From NCBI GenBank assembly GCA_007896885.1, contig VOIU01000029.1, forward strand, positions 1 to 34,136: 34,136 nucleotides of DNA. Direction: 5' to 3'. Of the stretch, positions 1 to 7,535 are shown in pieces. Origin of the DNA: Bacteroidaceae bacterium HV4-6-C5C (GTDB lineage: Bacteria; Bacteroidota; Bacteroidia; Bacteroidales; Bacteroidaceae). The notes beneath the pieces are model-generated. The model searched no databases. It had not been told where the DNA came from and worked only from the letters and a program-made list of their open reading frames with translations. Both the position numbers and the translations under genes were made by a program. Numbering within the stretch: position 1 is the first letter of the stretch; every line of letters starts with the position of its first letter.

Positions 1-136
1 GATATTCTTCAGAAAGAGTATTTTTCTCCTCAAAATAGATTTCAACCTTATCCGAAAGCTCATTGAAACCAACCATCTCGAAGTAATCAAACATGCCATC
101 AGGAAAGATAAAACGAAGGAAGTTATCGTAATTCAT
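1..136 (-). CDS. ISAon1-like transposase, N-terminal region protein (partial)
   Basis: The first 45 codons of a reverse-strand gene run off the left edge of the window. The start is the ATG at 136-134. The visible protein has the pattern FPDGMFDYFEMV, then an acidic stretch ending in YFEEKNTLSEEY. This resembles the short N-terminal protein of ISAon1-type insertion sequences in Bacteroides, where a small orf precedes the DDE transposase orf. Only 45 residues can be read and no catalytic domain lies inside the window, so the assignment rests on overall pattern. Alternatively it is an unrelated hypothetical protein. Confidence 0.6.
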   Translation of the reverse strand, partial: MNYDNFLRFIFPDGMFDYFEMVGFNELSDKVEIYFEEKNTLSEEY

Positions 137-151
137 ATCTTCTTTTTAATG

Positions 152-159
152 CAAAGATA
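152..159 (-). promoter_or_regulatory. Candidate -7 box for the transposase gene
   Basis: The reverse strand reads TATCTTTG here, a perfect match to the Bacteroidetes -7 consensus TAnnTTTG. It lies 15 bp upstream of the ATG at 136, so the leader would be very short. No convincing -33 element was found at the usual spacing. Confidence 0.35.
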
Positions 160-232
160 GAACTTTAACATCAATACCCCTCAGGATTTCAGTATGATCC
201 ATTTGTTGCACGGTTCTTGAAGAAGCCCCATA

Positions 233-316
233 AACCGTAGCCCTTTGGTTTTCAAACCGTAGGGCTTTGCTACGCGAACCATAGCGCTTCGGTATGTGAA
301 TCAAAGGGCTATGGTT
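233..316. repeat. Cluster of imperfect AACCRTAG-type repeats forming a long hairpin
   Basis: Four related units with the core AACC(G/A)TAG occur within 84 bp: at 233, about 255 and about 278 on the forward strand, and an inverted copy ending at 316. The outer copies (233-250 and 299-316) match as an inverted repeat at 16 of 18 positions, and both differences become G.U pairs in a forward-strand transcript. An inner CGTAG/CTACG hairpin occupies 258-274. The cluster lies between the transposase fragment and cutC. It may be an IS-related end structure, a REP-like intergenic repeat, or a processing/termination structure for cutC. Confidence 0.55.
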
Positions 317-447
317 CGGCAATGGATGCTCTTAAATAAGAGTTATCGATCCCTCGGCATTTAGCAGTGATCGAAGAGAATGGGGCAGATCGTAATCTTA
401 AAAGAGTCTACTTCTTGATATAGTATTATTACTCCAAAGAGTATGAA

Positions 448-501
448 TTACGATTGTAGCTGCTTTATAGTATCGCAAAACCAACCAATTATCTTACGAA
501 T
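448..501 (-). pseudogene. Possible remnant of a duplicated cutC 3' end
   Basis: Positions 448-468 repeat the last 21 bp of cutC (515-535) with two differences. Both differences are synonymous, so the reverse strand again spells IKQLQS followed by a stop. Just upstream in the same reading direction, 490-501 is identical over 12 bp to the IRKI-coding segment of cutC (692-703). The order IRKI then IKQLQS-stop is as in cutC, but the roughly 60 codons that separate them are replaced by 7. This fits an internally deleted duplicate. Chance similarity cannot be excluded because the matches are short. Confidence 0.4.
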
Positions 502-514
502 TGAGACATCTGCA

Positions 515-1285
515 TTATGATTGTAACTGCTTTATTGCTTCCTTAACCTTGTTTATATCGGTGATGTCACGACTGTATTCTTCCACTTTTACTACTCCTC
601 CCATTGTTACATTTGTATTACGGTATCTCATGTTACTTGGGGTGGCTGACCGTCCCGATAGATGGAATTCACGGGCATTTGTTTCGGAAGCTATCTTACG
701 AATGTTTTGCGCGTTGATGCCGCATCCGGGCATTATGATAATACGTTCTCCAGCTTGTGCAACCAGTTCTTTCAACATAGGGATACCTTGCTCTGCTGTG
801 TTTGCTTGTCCCGAGGTGAGAATGCGTTGACATCCGGCTTTTGCTATTTCTTCGAGTGCTTCCTGCGGATTGCGGCACATGTCGAACGCCCGGTGGAATG
901 TAATATTGAGCTCTTGGGCTGCTTCAACCATTTTTTTTAAAAAGCAAAGATCTATATCGCCTTCGGAAGTCAGGCATCCGATGACTATACCATCACCTCC
1001 TAATGAGCGGACTGTCTCAATGTCGTGTAGCATAATCTCTTGTTCCAGCGGGGAATAAAGGAAGTCTCCTCCGCGGGGGCGGATAATGACATGAAGCTTT
1101 GTCTCTGTGAGTAATTGACGTGCCATGCGGATTTCACCCCATGATGGGGTAGTACCACCTTCGGGCATGCCGGCACAAAGTTCCACCCGATAGGCTCCGG
1201 CTTGCTGGGCATACAAAGCGCTTTCTACCGAGTTGGCGCAGACTTCTATGAGCGGTTGTAACGATGGTGTATGCGTAGTCTTCAT
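515..1285 (-). CDS. cutC: CutC family protein
   Basis: The product is a 256-residue protein of the CutC family (PF03932), a cytosolic TIM barrel. The N-terminal LIEVCANSVESALYAQQAGA, the RVELCAGMPEGGTTPS segment and the IIRPRGGDFLYS segment are family hallmarks, and the length is normal. The family is named for copper homeostasis in E. coli, but that role has been questioned and the true substrate is unclear. The start chosen is the ATG at 1285-1283; a TTG two codons upstream (1291) is also open but less likely. The gene is transcribed alone, divergently from the transporter gene, and has a well-formed promoter about 90 bp upstream. A possible remnant of its own 3' end lies just downstream. 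Confidence 0.93.
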   Translation of the reverse strand: MKTTHTPSLQPLIEVCANSVESALYAQQAGAYRVELCAGMPEGGTTPSWGEIRMARQLLTETKLHVIIRPRGGDFLYSPLEQEIMLHDIETVRSLGGDGIVIGCLTSEGDIDLCFLKKMVEAAQELNITFHRAFDMCRNPQEALEEIAKAGCQRILTSGQANTAEQGIPMLKELVAQAGERIIIMPGCGINAQNIRKIASETNAREFHLSGRSATPSNMRYRNTNVTMGGVVKVEEYSRDITDINKVKEAIKQLQS

Positions 1286-1376
1286 TGTCAAGTATATGTA
1301 GGTTATGTATTTACGTCTGTATTTAAGCGACTATTTCACAAAGTGTTATCGCTTGTTACAGTGACGTTTTGTCGGA

Positions 1377-1406
1377 CAAAGATAGCGGTTAGGCGGTGGA
1401 TTACAA
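1377..1406 (-). promoter_or_regulatory. Promoter of cutC
   Basis: The reverse strand carries TATCTTTG at 1384-1377 (-7, perfect TAnnTTTG) and TTG at 1406-1404 (-33), separated by 19 bp, the spacing usual for the Bacteroides primary sigma factor. Transcription would begin near 1370 and give an 85-nt leader before the cutC ATG. Confidence 0.65.
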
Positions 1407-1460
1407 GCGATTTTAGTGCATTTCGTTGTTGAGAATGATGATTATACTAATTTTATGCTT

Positions 1461-1468
1461 TACCTTTG
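1461..1468 (+). promoter_or_regulatory. -7 box for the YidE/AspT-type transporter
   Basis: TACCTTTG at 1461-1468 matches TAnnTTTG exactly. No TTG is found at the ideal -33 spacing. Transcription starting a few bases after 1468 would begin downstream of the upstream-most open TTG (1466). That argues for the TTG at 1496 as the real translation start. Confidence 0.55.
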
Positions 1469-1495
1469 CAGTTCGAAACCAAAAAAGAAAAGGCT

Positions 1496-3160
1496 TTGGA
1501 TTGGCTATACAATTTATTCGTTGAGCATTCCGCTTTACAAGCGGTGATTGTGCTCTCTTTGATTTCCGCTATCGGACTAGGGTTGGGAAAGATACATTTT
1601 TGGGGAATTTCCCTGGGTGTGACGTTTGTGTTTTTTGCAGGCATTCTTGCCGGGCATTTCGGCTTGTCTATTGACGAACAGATGCTGAATTATGCAGAAA
1701 GTTTCGGCCTGGTGATTTTTGTGTATGCATTAGGGCTGCAAGTCGGCCCCGGTTTTTTCAGTTCTTTCCGTAAAGGTGGGGTACAACTCAATATGCTGGC
1801 TTTAGGCGTTATTTTGCTGGGCACACTGATGACTGTTGCGGGAAGCCTTGCTCTGGGGATATCCCTTCCTGATATGGTGGGAATATTGTGTGGGGCTACA
1901 ACGAATACACCGGCTCTGGGAGCGGCTCAGCAAACACTGAAACAGATTGGAATCAGCGCCAATACTCCGGCATTGGGTTGTGCGGTAGCTTATCCATTGG
2001 GTGTGATAGGGGTTATTCTTGGTATATTGTTTATTCGTCGACTATTGGTTCGTAAAGAAGACTTGGAGTTGAACGATAAAGAAGATGTGAGTAAAACTTA
2101 TATCACGGCTTTTCAGATACACAATCCTGCAATCTTCAATATGAGCGTGAAGGATATAGGTAAACTTAGTTACCCTAAATTTGTAATTTCACGGTTGTGG
2201 AGGGATGGAAACGTCAGTATTCCGACATCCGAGAAAGTGATGAGGGAAGGAGACCGGTTATTGGTCATTACTGCTGAGAAAGATGTTCCCGCACTGACCG
2301 TTCTTTTTGGTGAACACGAGAATACTGATTGGAATAAAGAAGATATTGATTGGAATGCTATTGATAGCCAGCTGGTTTCACAGCGTATTGTGGTAACCCG
2401 CCCGGAGCTTAATGGAAAGAAGTTGGGGGCTTTGCATCTGCGCAACCATTATGGAATAAACATTAGTAGGGTCTATCGTAGCGGGGTGCAACTTTTGCCG
2501 ACTGCCGAACTGACTTTACAGTTGGGTGACCGCCTCACAGTTGTAGGAGAGGCTGCGGCCATACAAAATGTGGAGAAGGTGCTTGGAAATGCAGTGAAGA
2601 GCTTGAAAGAGCCTAATTTGGTTGCGGTATTTGTGGGCATCGTACTCGGGCTCTCTCTTGGTGCCATACCGCTTACCATACCCGGCATCAGTACACCTGT
2701 TAAACTCGGACTTGCCGGAGGACCTATTGTAGTGGGCATCTTAATTGGAACATTCGGGCCAAGACTGCACATGGTGACTTACACCACCCGAAGTGCTAAT
2801 TTGATGCTTCGTGCTTTGGGACTTTCCATGTATCTGGCATGCTTGGGATTGGATGCAGGTGCAAACTTCTTCGATACGGTTTTTCGTCCCGAAGGCTTAC
2901 TGTGGATCGGAGTAGGGTTTGCCCTTACCGTGATTCCGGTATTGATAATGGGTATAATAGCTCTCCGCTGGTCTAAAGTTGATTTTGGCTCGGTGGCGGG
3001 AATGCTCTGTGGCAGTATGGCCAACCCAATGGCTCTGAATTATGTCAACGATACTATTCCGGGAGATAATCCTTCAGTAGCTTACGCCACTGTATATCCG
3101 TTGAGCATGTTTCTACGTGTCATTATTGCACAAGTATTACTCATGATATTTCTGGCTTAG
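1496..3160 (+). CDS. YidE/AspT-type putative transporter with two RCK_C domains
   Basis: The product is a 554-residue inner-membrane protein of the aspartate-alanine exchanger (AspT/YidE/YbjL) family. Two membrane blocks of five to six segments share the duplicated signature GILCGATTNTPALGAAQ (first half) and GMLCGSMANPMALNYV (second half). Between them, roughly residues 190-370, lie two TrkA-C/RCK_C domains that may sense a ligand. The substrate is unknown; the characterised member AspT exchanges aspartate for alanine. I place the start at TTG 1496, giving MDWLYNLFVEHS. A perfect -7 box sits at 1461-1468, no in-frame ATG exists nearby, and close Bacteroides relatives as I recall them begin at this point with about 555 residues. 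An alternative TTG at 1466 overlaps the promoter. Confidence 0.88.
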   Translation: MDWLYNLFVEHSALQAVIVLSLISAIGLGLGKIHFWGISLGVTFVFFAGILAGHFGLSIDEQMLNYAESFGLVIFVYALGLQVGPGFFSSFRKGGVQLNMLALGVILLGTLMTVAGSLALGISLPDMVGILCGATTNTPALGAAQQTLKQIGISANTPALGCAVAYPLGVIGVILGILFIRRLLVRKEDLELNDKEDVSKTYITAFQIHNPAIFNMSVKDIGKLSYPKFVISRLWRDGNVSIPTSEKVMREGDRLLVITAEKDVPALTVLFGEHENTDWNKEDIDWNAIDSQLVSQRIVVTRPELNGKKLGALHLRNHYGINISRVYRSGVQLLPTAELTLQLGDRLTVVGEAAAIQNVEKVLGNAVKSLKEPNLVAVFVGIVLGLSLGAIPLTIPGISTPVKLGLAGGPIVVGILIGTFGPRLHMVTYTTRSANLMLRALGLSMYLACLGLDAGANFFDTVFRPEGLLWIGVGFALTVIPVLIMGIIALRWSKVDFGSVAGMLCGSMANPMALNYVNDTIPGDNPSVAYATVYPLSMFLRVIIAQVLLMIFLA

Positions 3161-3299
3161 CTCTTTATTGTACATATACAAGGTGCCCAATGTTATCTTC
3201 CTATCTGTAATGCTAAGGAACTGAATGATAGAGGTGGACAAACTTTAGCGAAACTATGTTATCTTCCTACCATTATGTTAGGACTATTTCGGAGTGAAT

Positions 3300-4571
3300 T
3301 TAGTAGCTAAAGAGTATGATACCTGCTTCTGCAATCAAACCTTTATCGTAAGTGGTAGACTTGTTATAATAGCGACTGCCTCCATAACCACCGGTGACAA
3401 ATACTCCCATCTGGTGAGTTAGTCTGTATTCAAGGTTTAGTCGCGCCTGTAAAGCATAAAGCCGCTCCGGGAAGCCGTAATCTTTGTTCTTAAATAGCTC
3501 AATATGCTGGAAGCCCAGGTCACCGCTAATGAAGAGCTGCTTGTAGAGTGGAAGCTCAAGTCCTGCACGATAAAATAATGAAGCGGAGAACTTATCACTA
3601 AAGTCGAGATAATGGGTACCAGCTCCTAATATGGTGTAAAATAGCTTGTTTTTGAAACGGGCACCTATATTTAGCTTGGTAGAGTTTCCGCCGAAGAGCA
3701 TTAGCTGCATGCGGGTTGACGGATTGGCATTGACCAGACCAAGTTGAAAGCCTTTAAAATTATCTTTGTAATAGTTGTATAGTCCGATTTGAAGTCCCTT
3801 ACCTCTTGCCGCGAGATTGACTGGCGATAGCTGTAAACCATGGAATGTACCTCCGGTTATATTGGATAATCCGGATAATTGTACTCCGGCAACATCACCG
3901 CCTGCTATATTGGCGAGTCCGGACAATTGGATTCCTTCTACATTCTTTCCGATAATTCCTAAAAAACCAGATAGAGCTACTCCGTTAAAATTGTCTCCGG
4001 AAATGTCTGCCAAGCCGGCTAAGTGTACTCCGGACGATTGTTTTCCCGTCACGTTAAGCAAACCTCCCACAGCGATACCCGAACTATTGTCTCCGTTAAT
4101 GTTGGCCAGTCCGGACATCATCACACCTCTGACATTATTTCCTGTGACGCCGACCAGACCAGAGAGCGAGAAGCCGGTCAGGTTATTACCGGTGACATTG
4201 GTTATTCCCGATAACTGTATTCCCCGCATATTATTTCCTGCAATATTGAAGATACCCCCAACTTGAACACCATTCACATCTTGACGAACCACGCCTCCAA
4301 GAATGTTAAGTCCGACACCATTGAGGCGGTTCATTGTCGAAAGAAACCCAAGGTTGAGAAATGTGCTGCCCACAGTGTCGTTTGGCTGGGTGGAGATCTT
4401 CCTCCACAATGAAAGGTTGATGCCGGGGGTGGACTTGTGTTGCTTCAATGCTTTTGCATCTTGCTTTGGAGCTATGTTATCAACTATGTTATTGTCCAAC
4501 GTATTTGCATTGCAAATACTAGAGAAAGATGCTATGATTATACATGCTATGAAAGATAAAGGTCGTCTCAT
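3300..4571 (-). CDS. LA_2272-like surface repeat protein with C-terminal barrel-like domain
   Basis: The product has 423 residues. An N-terminal hydrophobic signal peptide (about residues 1-22, ending near CNANT) precedes a linker. From residue 85 there are ten exact 16-residue units with consensus G(V/I)xLSGLxNIxGxN, followed by shorter degenerate units (GLQLSPVNLA, GLQIGLYNYY, GFQLGLVNA). The last 130 or so residues alternate aromatic and polar stretches and end in an aromatic residue (LFSY), as in outer-membrane beta-barrels. The repeats suggest a parallel beta-solenoid. It resembles proteins annotated as LA_2272 family surface repeat-containing proteins; no biochemical role is known to me. 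It is convergent with the transporter gene and upstream of no obvious partner. Confidence 0.75.
   Translation of the reverse strand: MRRPLSFIACIIIASFSSICNANTLDNNIVDNIAPKQDAKALKQHKSTPGINLSLWRKISTQPNDTVGSTFLNLGFLSTMNRLNGVGLNILGGVVRQDVNGVQVGGIFNIAGNNMRGIQLSGITNVTGNNLTGFSLSGLVGVTGNNVRGVMMSGLANINGDNSSGIAVGGLLNVTGKQSSGVHLAGLADISGDNFNGVALSGFLGIIGKNVEGIQLSGLANIAGGDVAGVQLSGLSNITGGTFHGLQLSPVNLAARGKGLQIGLYNYYKDNFKGFQLGLVNANPSTRMQLMLFGGNSTKLNIGARFKNKLFYTILGAGTHYLDFSDKFSASLFYRAGLELPLYKQLFISGDLGFQHIELFKNKDYGFPERLYALQARLNLEYRLTHQMGVFVTGGYGGSRYYNKSTTYDKGLIAEAGIILFSY
3840..4319 (-). repeat. Ten tandem 48-bp coding repeats
   Basis: Residues 85-244 of the surface protein form ten consecutive units of exactly 16 residues (48 bp) without insertions or deletions. 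Each starts at a Gly that is followed by an aliphatic residue. The units have diverged in nucleotide sequence, so recent slippage is unlikely. Confidence 0.85.
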
Positions 4572-4663
4572 TTCTTTTAGGTTTATGCTTTTTCAAACAA
4601 GGTTGTAGACTTTTTGTTTACTCTCCATTCATTTAATCTTATTGATATGGACTGGAATTGCCC

Positions 4664-4703
4664 GAAAAAATTGTGCCCAAGCCGTCAATCCGGTCTTGGG
4701 CAC
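4664..4703 (-). terminator. Intrinsic terminator of the acyl-CoA synthetase gene
   Basis: Just past the stop codon at 4711, the reverse strand forms a stem of GTGCCCAAG plus CCG (one bulged A) paired across 4703-4673, followed by a run of six T at 4670-4665. This is a classic Rho-independent terminator. Confidence 0.85.
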
Positions 4704-4710
4704 AGTCCTT

Positions 4711-6369
4711 TTATCCTTTAGCTTCCTGATAGAGGAAACGTTTGATAGAACGTTTGGGAGTCTTTTCAAATTCTTCGGGATATATTTTCATTTTGGCAAT
4801 CTGACTGTATGCAGGGAGAGTAGTGTTCAGTGCTTGCCTGTTTTCTTCCATTATCCGCTCGATGTCATTGTTAGTCAACCCATGGGCAAATGCATCATCA
4901 AAATCGGGATAAACCAACCCTACAAGCTTTTCATTCTGCTGTACAATGATGCTTTCTGCTACATAAGGCATATTGTTGAGCTTATCTTCTATTTCTTCAG
5001 GATAAATGTTCTGTCCGCTTGGCCCGAGCAGAAGATTCTTGCTGCGTCCTTTTATTGTGATGTTTCCTTCGTCATCCATTAAGGCGAGGTCACCGGTGTG
5101 AAGCCATCCGTCTTTGTCAATCACTTCGCCGGTAGCTTCTTCATTCTTGTAATAACCCAGCATCACATTTGGCCCGCGACAAACAATTTCTCCCGGTATA
5201 TTTTCCGGATCGGGAGAGAGAATCTTGACTTCCATACGGGGTACAGCTTTTCCGCACGATCCCGCTTTGAAGCGACTCCAGTCTTCGTAGGCAATGATTG
5301 GACCACATTCCGTCATGCCATAACCAACGGTATACGGAAACTCAATCATACGTAAGAACTGCTCTACTTCCTGATTGAAGCCTGCTCCGCCGATAACCAC
5401 TTCAGCAAAGTTTCCTCCGAAAGCATTGATCACCTGCTCTCGTACAGTTGCTTTGATCTTGTCGTTGATGATAGGTACTTTCAGCAATAATTTCATTGTT
5501 GGAGTCTCCAACTTCGGAAGTACATTCTTCTTTATGATTTTCTCAATAATGAGAGGCACAGCGACAACTAAGTTTGGCTTTATCTCTGCAAATGCTTGGA
5601 AGATAATTTTCGGACTTGGTGTGCGTGTAAGGAAGAATATTTGGCATCCGACGGAAAACTCGTATAAGAATTCGAAAGCCAATCCATACATGTGAGCCAT
5701 AGGCAGCATGGAGATGATCTTACTACCGGTTTTCAATGGTAGAACTTCGAAGGCAAATCGAGTATTCGACCAAAGACTACGATAGGGTAGCATCACTCCT
5801 TTGGAGTAGCTTGTGGTACCTGAAGTATAGTTGATAACAGCCAGTTCTTCCGGCTGGTCTTTGTGATAGGCGATGTGTTCCGTCCGGAAGTTCTTAGGAA
5901 ATTTCTTTCCGAATAATTCATTTAAATGTTCACGTGCGTAGTTCAGCTTTTCAGAGCGGGATACGGTAAGTGAAAAATCAGTCATTAATACTATCCCTTC
6001 GAGCAATGGCATTGCCGACTCATTCAGGTTCTCCCAGACCACATCACCAACAAATAGCAATTTGGCTTCGGAGTGATTGACAATGTTATGCACATTATCC
6101 GCTTTAAATTCGTGTAAGATAGGAACAATTATCGCTCCATAGGTGAGAGTGGCTAGGAATGTAACCCCCCAATGTGAACTGTTGCGACCGCAAACGGCAA
6201 TCTTATCGCCTTTCTTGATTCCGCTATGTTCGAATAAGATATGAATTTTTTCTATTTTACGGGCTACATCTTTATATTGTAAAGTAGCGCCGTTATAATC
6301 AGTTAAAGCGTCGAGATCCCAGTTTTGTTTGATGCTTTTCTCTATGTAAGCGATAAAGCTTTGTTCCAT
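4711..6369 (-). CDS. AMP-binding long-chain acyl-CoA synthetase-like protein
   Basis: The product is a 552-residue member of the ANL (AMP-binding, PF00501) superfamily that activates a carboxylic acid with ATP to an acyl-adenylate and usually then to acyl-CoA. The P-loop-like motif YTSGTTSYSKG is at residues 181-191. GYGMTECGP and GWLHTGDLAL (adenylate-binding core) and the hinge/C-terminal segment KGRSKNLLLGPSGQNIYPEE follow in the expected order. Length and motifs fit bacterial long-chain fatty acid-CoA ligases (FadD-like); the acyl substrate cannot be read from sequence. It lies 95 bp downstream of fcl but has its own promoter and terminator, so it is probably a single-gene unit. Its promoter overlaps a large palindrome. 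Confidence 0.88.
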   Translation of the reverse strand: MEQSFIAYIEKSIKQNWDLDALTDYNGATLQYKDVARKIEKIHILFEHSGIKKGDKIAVCGRNSSHWGVTFLATLTYGAIIVPILHEFKADNVHNIVNHSEAKLLFVGDVVWENLNESAMPLLEGIVLMTDFSLTVSRSEKLNYAREHLNELFGKKFPKNFRTEHIAYHKDQPEELAVINYTSGTTSYSKGVMLPYRSLWSNTRFAFEVLPLKTGSKIISMLPMAHMYGLAFEFLYEFSVGCQIFFLTRTPSPKIIFQAFAEIKPNLVVAVPLIIEKIIKKNVLPKLETPTMKLLLKVPIINDKIKATVREQVINAFGGNFAEVVIGGAGFNQEVEQFLRMIEFPYTVGYGMTECGPIIAYEDWSRFKAGSCGKAVPRMEVKILSPDPENIPGEIVCRGPNVMLGYYKNEEATGEVIDKDGWLHTGDLALMDDEGNITIKGRSKNLLLGPSGQNIYPEEIEDKLNNMPYVAESIIVQQNEKLVGLVYPDFDDAFAHGLTNNDIERIMEENRQALNTTLPAYSQIAKMKIYPEEFEKTPKRSIKRFLYQEAKG

Positions 6370-6375
6370 AATATT

Positions 6376-6410
6376 ATATTTGCACAGTTAATTATAAACT
6401 GTGCAAATAT
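6376..6410. promoter_or_regulatory. Perfect 14-bp-arm palindrome (candidate operator)
   Basis: The arms ATATTTGCACAGTT (6376-6389) and AACTGTGCAAATAT (6397-6410) are perfect inverted repeats around a 7-bp AT-only centre. The right arm overlaps the -7 box of the acyl-CoA synthetase promoter and the palindrome covers the predicted transcription start and most of the leader. A repressor bound here would block initiation. It could instead act as an RNA hairpin at the 5' end of the message. It is not followed by a T-run on the reverse strand, so a terminator for fcl is less likely. Confidence 0.6.
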
Positions 6411-6434
6411 AAGGCTTTCCAAAAAGAAAGCAAA
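6404..6434 (-). promoter_or_regulatory. Promoter of the acyl-CoA synthetase gene
   Basis: On the reverse strand the -33 box TTTG (6434-6431) and the -7 box TATATTTG (6411-6404) are separated by exactly 19 bp. The expected transcript starts near 6397, about 28 nt before the ATG at 6369. Confidence 0.7.
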
Positions 6435-6464
6435 TTTTTGTAGGGAAAAGGTTCTCTTGCGGGA

Positions 6465-7535
6465 TCAATGTTTCAGGTACCAATCGTACAATCGCTTTAC
6501 CCCTTCTTCTATTTCTATCTGGTGGTGCCAGCCCAATGCATGAAGTTTTGATGGGTCGGTTAGTTTGCGCATTGTTCCGTCTGGTTTGCTACTGTCGAAT
6601 GTCAAATTTCCTTCGTAACCCACGGTACCAATGATCAGTCGCGCTAGCTCCCGAATGGTAATTTCTTTCCCCGTACCAATATTGATGTGGCAGTTGCGTA
6701 TATCTTTATTTGAGGTATAGGTATTTTTGAAGTCTACTTTCTCCATCACAAATACGCTTGCATCAGCCATTTCTTCGCTCCATAAAAACTCGCGAAGCGG
6801 AGTCCCCGTACCCCATAGTTTTACTTCTCTGTCTGTGATGCCATACTGACATAAGATTCCTTTAATATCTTCCCATGAACTATTCCCGTCAATGCCTTCG
6901 ACCGGACGTTTATTCAGATCTTCACGGACGGTCTTTTGGTCATTATTACGCAAACAATGGGCCAAGTGTATTTTGCGTATCATGGCCGGGAGTACATGGC
7001 TACGTTTGAGATCAAAATTGTCATTCGGACCGTAAAGGTTCGTCGGCATTACCGCAATGTAGTTTGTACCGTATTGCAGGTTGAAGCTTTCGCACATTTT
7101 CAATCCGGCTATTTTAGCTATGGCATACGGTTCATTGGTATATTCCAAAGGAGAAGTGAGCAATGCGTCCTCTTTCATTGGCTGCTCGGCATCACGTGGA
7201 TAGATACAGGTACTACCCAGGAAAAGCAGTTTCTTTACATTATGACGGAAGCTTTCACCGATGACATTTTGCTGTATTTGCAAGTTCTTGTAGATGAAAT
7301 CGGCACGATATATACTGTTTGCCATGATTCCTCCAACAAAAGCTGCAGCTAGAAAAACGTATTCGGGACGTTCCTCATCAAAGAACTTTCTGACTGCCAC
7401 CGCATCCAATAAGTCGAGTTCGCGGTGACTTTTGCCTATCAGGTTAGTATATCCTTTTTGCTGTAAATTTTGCCAAATAGCCGAGCCGACCAATCCGTGA
7501 TGACCTGCAACATATATTTTTGCATTTTTCTCCAT
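6465..7535 (-). CDS. fcl: GDP-L-fucose synthase
   Basis: The product is a 356-residue short-chain dehydrogenase/reductase of the extended type. It converts GDP-4-keto-6-deoxymannose to GDP-L-fucose (epimerisation at C3 and C5, then NADPH reduction). The Rossmann motif GHHGLVG is at residues 11-17, the catalytic Tyr137/Lys141 pair is in YAIAK, and GSTCIYP lies at 107-113. The protein is longer than the about 320-residue E. coli enzyme, with extra residues in the middle (about 195-230) as seen in Bacteroides homologues. Its ATG shares one base with the TAA of gmd (TAATG), so the two pathway steps are translationally coupled. The product feeds fucosylated surface glycans. Confidence 0.95.
   Translation of the reverse strand: MEKNAKIYVAGHHGLVGSAIWQNLQQKGYTNLIGKSHRELDLLDAVAVRKFFDEERPEYVFLAAAFVGGIMANSIYRADFIYKNLQIQQNVIGESFRHNVKKLLFLGSTCIYPRDAEQPMKEDALLTSPLEYTNEPYAIAKIAGLKMCESFNLQYGTNYIAVMPTNLYGPNDNFDLKRSHVLPAMIRKIHLAHCLRNNDQKTVREDLNKRPVEGIDGNSSWEDIKGILCQYGITDREVKLWGTGTPLREFLWSEEMADASVFVMEKVDFKNTYTSNKDIRNCHINIGTGKEITIRELARLIIGTVGYEGNLTFDSSKPDGTMRKLTDPSKLHALGWHHQIEIEEGVKRLYDWYLKH

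Noticed and set aside
3817..4266. Long open frame on the forward strand within the surface-repeat gene
   Set aside because: It is antisense to the 48-bp coding repeats. Its open state and Pro-rich composition follow from the repeat's base pattern.
3840..4319. Regular 48-bp repeats as a CRISPR array
   Set aside because: The units are contiguous, diverged and in frame, with no spacers. They encode a protein repeat.
6376..6410. Invertible promoter (phase variation) from the inverted repeats
   Set aside because: The arms are separated by only 7 bp, too short for a promoter between them, and no invertase gene is nearby.
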